This document shows, piece after piece, positions 61,762-64,000 of a DNA stretch of 64,000 nucleotides (position 1 is its first letter; each line of letters starts with the position of its first letter). The notes beneath the pieces were generated by a model. It was not told where the DNA came from and did not search any database. It saw nothing but the letters and a program-made list of their open reading frames with translations. This DNA is from Citreimonas salinaria. Its GTDB lineage: Bacteria; Pseudomonadota; Alphaproteobacteria; Rhodobacterales; Rhodobacteraceae. The stretch is from the NCBI RefSeq assembly GCF_900107235.1, contig NZ_FNPF01000011.1, forward strand, positions 1 to 64,000. Direction: 5' to 3'. The position numbers and the translations under genes were made by a program.

Positions 61762-64000
61762 ATGGCACAGCAGATCCAGTTCGACGTCACCTCCATGACC
61801 TGCGCGGGTTGCGCCGGTCGCGCCGAGCGCGCGCTTGCGGGGGTGCCGGGGGTCGAGGCCGCGTCCGTCAGTATCGCCAGCCACCGTGCCACCGTGGCAG
61901 GTGGCGCCGATGCCGCGGCGCTGCGCGATGCGTTGCAGCAGGCCGGTTATCCGGCGCAGGAAGCCCGCATCACGCTGGCGATAGAAGGCATGAGTTGCGC
62001 GTCCTGCGCCGGCCGGGTCGAGCGTGCGCTGACGGCTCTGCCGGGTGTGCTGGATGCGCAGGTAAACCTGGCGACCGACACCGTCCTGGTGCGCGTGCTG
62101 TCAGGCGCAGTCACGTCCGAGCAACTGACGCACGCCGTCCGCGACGCGGGCTATGGCGCACAGCTGGAGGGCGACGACACCGAGGCGGCGGAAGAGCGCA
62201 GGCGCGCCGAGACGGCCGTCCTGCGCCGCGATTTCAACATCGCCGCCGCGCTGACCCTTCCGGTCTTCCTGGTCGAGATGGGCGGCCACGCGGTGCCCGC
62301 CTTTCATCACTGGCTGCACGGTATGGCCGGCACGTGGCAGGTCTGGCTCGCCCAGTTCCTGCTGGTGACGGCGGTGCTGATCGGCCCCGGGCGCCGGTTC
62401 TTCCGCGTCGGTCTACCGCTGCTGGCCAAGGGCGCGCCCGACATGAACACGCTGGTCGCGCTGGGCACGCTGGCGGCTTGGGGCTATTCCACCACGGTCC
62501 TGTTCGCGCCGGGCCTGTTGCCCGAAACGGCCCGCGCGGTATATTTCGAGGCCGCCGCCGTGATCGTGACGCTGATCCTGCTGGGTCGCCTGCTCGAGGC
62601 GCGGGCCAAGGGGCGCACGGGCGCCGCGATCCGCAAGCTGATGGGGCTGCGCCCCGACACCGTCCGGCGCGAGCGCGAAGGCGTTGTCGCCGAGGTGCCG
62701 GTGTCTGACGTTGCCCTGGGCGACGTGCTGCACGCCCGCGCCGGCGAGCGGATCGCCGTCGACGGCGTCGTCGTCTCGGGTGCGTCCTATGTGGATGAGA
62801 GCATGCTGACCGGCGAGCCGGTGCCTGTCGAGAAATCCGAAGGCGCCGAGGTGACGGGCGGCACGGTGAACGGCAACGGCGCGCTGCGGTATCGCGCGAC
62901 GGCCGTCGGCTCGGACACGGTGCTGGCGCGGATCATCGCGCTGGTCGAACAGGCGCAGGGCGCCAAGCTGCCGATCCAGGCGCTGGCCGACCGGGTGGTG
63001 CGGATCTTCGTGCCGGTGGTGCTGGCAATCGCGACCGTGACCGTGGCGGTCTGGCTGGCGCTGACCGGCGATCCGGCGCAGGCGCTGGTGGCGGGCGTGT
63101 CGGTGCTGATCATCGCGTGCCCTTGCGCGATGGGATTGGCGACGCCGACCTCGATCATGGTCGGCACCGGCCGCGCGGCCGAACTGGGCGTGCTGTTCCG
63201 CAAGGGCGACGCGCTGCAGATGTTGTCGCAGGCCCGCGTGGTCGCCTTCGACAAGACCGGCACCCTGACCGAGGGGCGGCCCGAGCTCGCATCCTCGACC
63301 ATGGCCGGCGGGTTCGACGATGCCGAGGTTCTGCGGCTGGTCGCCTCGGCCGAGCGAGGCTCGGCCCATCCCATCGCCCGCGCGCTCGAACGCGCCGCAC
63401 CCGCCGCGCCCGAACCCGACAGCGTCGAGACCCTGCCAGGCGCCGGCCTGCGGGCGGTCGTCGAGGGACGCGAGGTGCTGGTCGGCAACGCGCGCCTGAT
63501 GGCCGAGGCCGGAATCGACGATAGCCCGCTGGCCGACGCGCTTGGAACGGCCGCCGCGCGCGGGCAGACGCCGGTTCTGGTCGCGGTGGACGGCCGGCTT
63601 GCCGCCGCCCTCGCGGTAGCCGACCGGGTCAAGCCCGATGCGCGGCGCGCCGTCGCCGCCCTGCGCGAGGCAGGCGTTCAGGTGGCAATGATCACCGGCG
63701 ACACGCGTGCCACGGCGCGGGCCATCGCCGACGATCTGGGCATAGACCACGTCGAGGCAGAGGTTCGCCCCGAAGGCAAGGTCGATGCGATCCGCCACCT
63801 GCGCGACCGTTTCGGCGACGTGGCTTTCGCGGGCGACGGCATCAACGACGCGCCGGCCCTGGCCGAGGCCGAGGTCGGGCTGGCGATCGGCACCGGCACC
63901 GACGTGGCGATCGAAAGCGCCGACGTGGTGCTGTCGTCCGGCGCGGTGGCGGGGGCGGTCAACGCGCTGGCGCTCAGCCGAGCGGTGATGCGCAACATCC
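61762..64000 (+). CDS. copA: Copper-exporting P-type ATPase CopA, 3' end outside window
   Basis: P1B-type ATPase that pumps Cu+ out of the cytosol; 746 codons are seen and the frame is open at the window edge. Two N-terminal metal-binding domains carry MTCAGC (C14, C17) and MSCASC (C79, C82). The membrane metal site CPC is at about 453-455. The phosphorylated Asp is in DKTGTLTEG (about 497); SAHPIARAL (HP motif), [13 protein letters not shown] and [11 protein letters not shown] follow. Only about 80-100 residues, with the last membrane helices, should be missing. Expression is likely CueR-controlled through the site upstream. Confidence 0.95.
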   Translation, partial: MAQQIQFDVTSMTCAGCAGRAERALAGVPGVEAASVSIASHRATVAGGADAAALRDALQQAGYPAQEARITLAIEGMSCASCAGRVERALTALPGVLDAQVNLATDTVLVRVLSGAVTSEQLTHAVRDAGYGAQLEGDDTEAAEERRRAETAVLRRDFNIAAALTLPVFLVEMGGHAVPAFHHWLHGMAGTWQVWLAQFLLVTAVLIGPGRRFFRVGLPLLAKGAPDMNTLVALGTLAAWGYSTTVLFAPGLLPETARAVYFEAAAVIVTLILLGRLLEARAKGRTGAAIRKLMGLRPDTVRREREGVVAEVPVSDVALGDVLHARAGERIAVDGVVVSGASYVDESMLTGEPVPVEKSEGAEVTGGTVNGNGALRYRATAVGSDTVLARIIALVEQAQGAKLPIQALADRVVRIFVPVVLAIATVTVAVWLALTGDPAQALVAGVSVLIIACPCAMGLATPTSIMVGTGRAAELGVLFRKGDALQMLSQARVVAFDKTGTLTEGRPELASSTMAGGFDDAEVLRLVASAERGSAHPIARALERAAPAAPEPDSVETLPGAGLRAVVEGREVLVGNARLMAEAGIDDSPLADALGTAAARGQTPVLVAVDGRLAAALAVADRVKPDARRAVAALREAGVQVAMITGDTRATARAIADDLGIDHVEAEVRPEGKVDAIRHLRDRFGDVAFAGDGINDAPALAEAEVGLAIGTGTDVAIESADVVLSSGAVAGAVNALALSRAVMRNI

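Overview
The window is high-GC (about 65%) alphaproteobacterial DNA. Gene content points to a marine member of the Rhodobacterales (Roseobacter group): TRAP and TTT solute transporters, Na+-NQR, SitABCD, a Roseobacter-style IalB protein, GTG/TTG starts and an FnrL-type box. The assignment rests on family knowledge, not on a marker gene. No rRNA, tRNA or CRISPR array was found.

Layout. 1-2.4 kb: the end of an IS903-like element that truncates a decayed copper-protein (cupredoxin) gene, then a cytochrome P460-like gene divergent from a TetR regulator. 2.9-10.0 kb: one TetR-headed operon with a TAXI-type TRAP transporter and the lower gallate / 4,5-protocatechuate pathway (LigI, GalB, GalC, GalD). 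No ring-cleavage dioxygenase is present. 10.2-11.8 kb: a HemG-like flavodoxin and a universal stress protein with an FNR-type box. 12.1-13.8 kb: a gene graveyard (nonsense-mutated paiB, pdxJ fragment, IS5 remnant, M24 peptidase remnant, FAH remnant).

13.9-23.3 kb is an electron-transfer and sodium block. It holds a cation/H+ antiporter and a periplasmic pentaheme cytochrome c, divergent from nqrABCDEF-apbE-nqrM-CBS. Its NqrB is unusually short and shows no SGAT flavinylation motif, while NqrC, NqrD, NqrE and NqrF keep their cofactor residues. This is the most interesting region of the window.

23.7-36.4 kb: a minus-strand peptide-scavenging operon (DppABCDF-type ABC transporter, gamma-glutamyltransferase, M20 peptidase) followed by patatin, a frameshifted acetamidase/formamidase and a Gfo/Idh/MocA oxidoreductase. 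An IclR gene is divergent from it. 36.5-39.5 kb: a tctCBA tricarboxylate transporter. 39.6-49.5 kb: BrkB/YihY, an AI-2E-type transporter, a Na+/H+ antiporter with a cNMP-binding tail, a DEAD-box helicase, a haloacid dehalogenase and a CHASE hybrid histidine kinase.

49.5-53.2 kb: sitABCD manganese/iron transport behind a palindromic metal-regulator-like site. 53.2-58.1 kb: the DabA-DabB inorganic-carbon pump with a divergent LysR regulator. 58-64 kb: asparaginase, IalB-family protein, RlmN, a small unknown protein and a copper-exporting P-type ATPase cut by the window end. The ATPase gene follows an almost textbook CueR-type promoter with a 19-bp spacer.
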